A stretch of 7,575 nucleotides of DNA from an uncultured Bacilli bacterium. GTDB taxonomy: Bacteria; Bacillota_I; Bacilli_A; RF39; UBA660. The notes under the pieces are model-generated. The model saw nothing but the letters and a program-made list of their open reading frames with translations. It was not told the DNA's origin and searched no databases. The position numbers and the translations under genes were made by a program. Positions 6,210 through 7,575 of the stretch are shown one piece after another (positions within the stretch are counted from its first letter, which is position 1; each line of letters opens with the position of its first letter). The stretch is from positions 1 through 7,575 of the forward strand of contig CAQHJP010000021.1 of NCBI GenBank assembly GCA_948801035.1, written 5' to 3'.

Positions 6210-7064
6210 TTATTTTTTGTATACTAATAAAGCACTATCATTATGATCAAGATAAATAGTATTAAATGTTTTATAAGATGATAAACTATTTTCTACTATT
6301 GCTCCCTGTAGGCTATCGAAAAAATAATTAACTAATATCTTTCCATCAGAATTTAAATATTTTTCTAATTTATTAATTTCTATAATTAGTTTTTTAACTA
6401 TTGTTTTTTTTAAACTAGATTCCATATTTACTTGCGGGATTAAATCAATTCTACTTAAAATATTCGATAGATACATTATATCATAACTATTATTTAAAAT
6501 TGTATCTATATATCTTAAATCACAAGCTACAAAATTAATATCAAAATTTTTAATTTTATGTTGTAATGAATCATACTCATTTAAGTATAAAACATTACGA
6601 GAAAGTGTTGGTATAGGAATTGTATTATGTAAAAATAATTTTTTGACTTCTACATCATTAGATTTAAATATTTTATTCCAAAATAGTAAAGCTTCCTCAC
6701 TTAAATATTTAGATATTTCTAAATATATATCTTTATCGTAAAGTAAAGTATGTGTATCATAAGTATTATTAAAAAAGTTTAAAAAAGTTTTTTTATCTAA
6801 AGCTAAAACAGCAGCTTTTTTTAAATAAAAATAGTATTTAGTTAAAGGATTGATATCAAATGTATCAATTTTATTAGCTCCTCTTAAAAATATATCAAAT
6901 ACTTGATCAGATGAAGCTAGTACTGATAATACATCTTTACCATCAAAATCAAAATGATTAAAACAACCTTTAATATTTTCATTTGTAAATGGGTATATTC
7001 GACTAAATTCAGTTAAATTACCACTTAATACTTTAAATGCAAATTTTAAATCATCTTCTAACAT
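6210..7064 (-). CDS. array copy 7: predicted SAM-dependent transferase-fold protein (DUF3419/BtaA-like)
   Basis: 284 residues with IYPFTNEN (23-30), VLSVLASSDQ (45-54), DTFDINPLTKYYFYLKK (67-83), YDIMYLSNI (194-202) and GKILVNYFF (241-249). The mid-protein motif is FWNKIF (128-133), with Lys where the others have Thr. Its C-terminal half partners with copy 5 (shared DINF, CDLR/YDLR, TILN, ILVNYF and LLVYKK/MLVYKK), but its GCFNHFDF stretch is that of copies 2 and 3, another sign of mosaic origin. The ATG at 7064 follows AGGGG (7069-7073), which overlaps the TAG stop of copy 8. All putative cofactor residues are present. Substrate unknown. Confidence 0.8.
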   Translation of the reverse strand: MLEDDLKFAFKVLSGNLTEFSRIYPFTNENIKGCFNHFDFDGKDVLSVLASSDQVFDIFLRGANKIDTFDINPLTKYYFYLKKAAVLALDKKTFLNFFNNTYDTHTLLYDKDIYLEISKYLSEEALLFWNKIFKSNDVEVKKLFLHNTIPIPTLSRNVLYLNEYDSLQHKIKNFDINFVACDLRYIDTILNNSYDIMYLSNILSRIDLIPQVNMESSLKKTIVKKLIIEINKLEKYLNSDGKILVNYFFDSLQGAIVENSLSSYKTFNTIYLDHNDSALLVYKK

Positions 7065-7071
7065 ATAACCC

Positions 7072-7575
7072 CTACTTTCTATATATTAATGCGCTTCTGT
7101 CATCAAATTTAATTGCTTGGATTTCATTATTATCAATTTCAAGTTTTTGAAATTCAAAAGCACTATAAAAGTAATTAGCTAAAATAATACCATCTTGATT
7201 TAAATATTTAGAAAAATTCTTAAGCAATTTTATAAATTCATTACAGCCTAAAGTAGCATGTGTAGTATATAAATTATATAACCAACTTGCTATAGTAGAA
7301 AAATACATAATGTCATATTTTGATTTTAATTTATCTAAAAGATATATTAGATTACATTTTGTAAAATTAATATCTAAATTATTAATATTTTCTTTTAATA
7401 ATTCATAGTTATTATCACTTAAATATAAAGTTTCTTTTTTTAATACATCAAGTTTAGAATATCCTGTATTGATAATTTTTTCGCCCCTAAATATACTATC
7501 ATCAAATTTTTTATATAAAGTTTCCCAAAATTCGTAGTTATCACCATCTAAATACTTTGATACTTTCTTGTAAGT
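7072..7575 (-). CDS. array copy 8 (partial, N-terminus beyond window): DUF3419/BtaA-like paralogue
   Basis: The frame is open from the TAG stop at 7072-7074 to the right edge, giving 167 visible residues that align from about residue 120 of the complete copies. Visible motifs: KYLDGDNYEFWETLY near the edge, TLYLSDNNYELL, NINNLDINFTKCNL, KSKYDIMYFSTI, DGIILANYFY and the terminal ALIYRK. The ATG at 7306-7308 is the internal Met of YDIMYFS and not the start; the true start lies about 118 codons upstream, outside the window. YFSTI replaces the usual YLSNI. The C-terminal half is closest to copy 1. The SAM-site half is not visible. Whether this is the first gene of the array cannot be told. Confidence 0.8.
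   Translation of the reverse strand, partial: TYKKVSKYLDGDNYEFWETLYKKFDDSIFRGEKIINTGYSKLDVLKKETLYLSDNNYELLKENINNLDINFTKCNLIYLLDKLKSKYDIMYFSTIASWLYNLYTTHATLGCNEFIKLLKNFSKYLNQDGIILANYFYSAFEFQKLEIDNNEIQAIKFDDRSALIYRK

Larger units (their letters stand above)
873..7575 (-). repeat. head-to-tail array of eight paralogous genes
   Basis: Eight units of about 0.87-0.9 kb lie in the same orientation, separated by only 7-11 bases. The most conserved part of each unit is the segment for about residues 25-95, where DNA identity between some copies exceeds 90 percent; the 3' halves diverge much more. C-terminal similarity pairs the copies as 1~8, 2~3, 4~6 and 5~7. The right end of the array is outside the window, so the copy number is a minimum. 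Confidence 0.95.

Noticed and set aside
873..7575. CRISPR-like or non-coding repeat array
   Set aside because: The repeat unit is a complete protein gene of about 0.9 kb with codon-wise conservation, not short repeats with spacers.
85..7575. Mycoplasma-type code (TGA as Trp)
   Set aside because: The conserved FW motif uses TGG in the copies checked and long frames are complete without reading TGA, so the standard bacterial code fits.

Overview
The window is very AT-rich (roughly a quarter G+C by eye). Ribosome-binding sites are clear (AAGGAG, AGGGG, AAGGGGGA). All stops seen are TAA or TAG, but the tryptophans in the conserved FW motif are read from TGG and no TGA interrupts any gene, so I read it with the standard bacterial code. 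This fits a low-GC Bacillota or related host-associated bacterium; the genus cannot be told from this stretch.

Layout: positions 1-42 may hold the last codons of a plus-strand gene. They are followed by a hairpin at 47-72 that can terminate transcription from both sides. Everything else is on the minus strand and is transcribed from right to left. A ZIP-family metal transporter (85-825) is the last gene. To its right, and so upstream of it, lies a head-to-tail array of eight paralogous genes: seven complete (284-300 aa) and one cut by the right window edge. Copies are numbered 1 to 8 by position, so copy 8 is transcribed first. The gaps between copies are 7-11 bases, and most Shine-Dalgarno sequences touch or overlap the preceding stop codon, so the array looks like one transcript with coupled translation. 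No promoter was found; it should lie beyond 7575. No stretch over 300 bases lacks a gene.

The paralogues share an N-terminal half with a Rossmann-like nucleotide/SAM-binding signature (VLSVLASSDQVFD, then about ten residues later DTFDINP). The mid-protein FWNTLF, the later YDIIYLSNI and a C-terminal DG-IxANYFY strand are also shared. From memory this resembles the DUF3419/BtaA-type family of S-adenosylmethionine-dependent transferases (3-amino-3-carboxypropyl transferase or methyltransferase fold). The substrate is unknown.

The array has an informative history. By their C-terminal halves the copies pair as 1~8, 2~3, 4~6 and 5~7. In transcription order this is A-B-C-B'-C'-D-D'-A', which suggests duplication of a two-gene unit. 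At DNA level, blocks of the N-terminal halves are nearly identical between copies that are not C-terminal partners, which points to gene conversion. Copy 5 has lost two codons (IN) of the DTFDINP motif, and copy 4 has changed residues in it. The array therefore looks like a diversifying family with one likely cofactor and several substrates or partners, possibly including some non-catalytic members.
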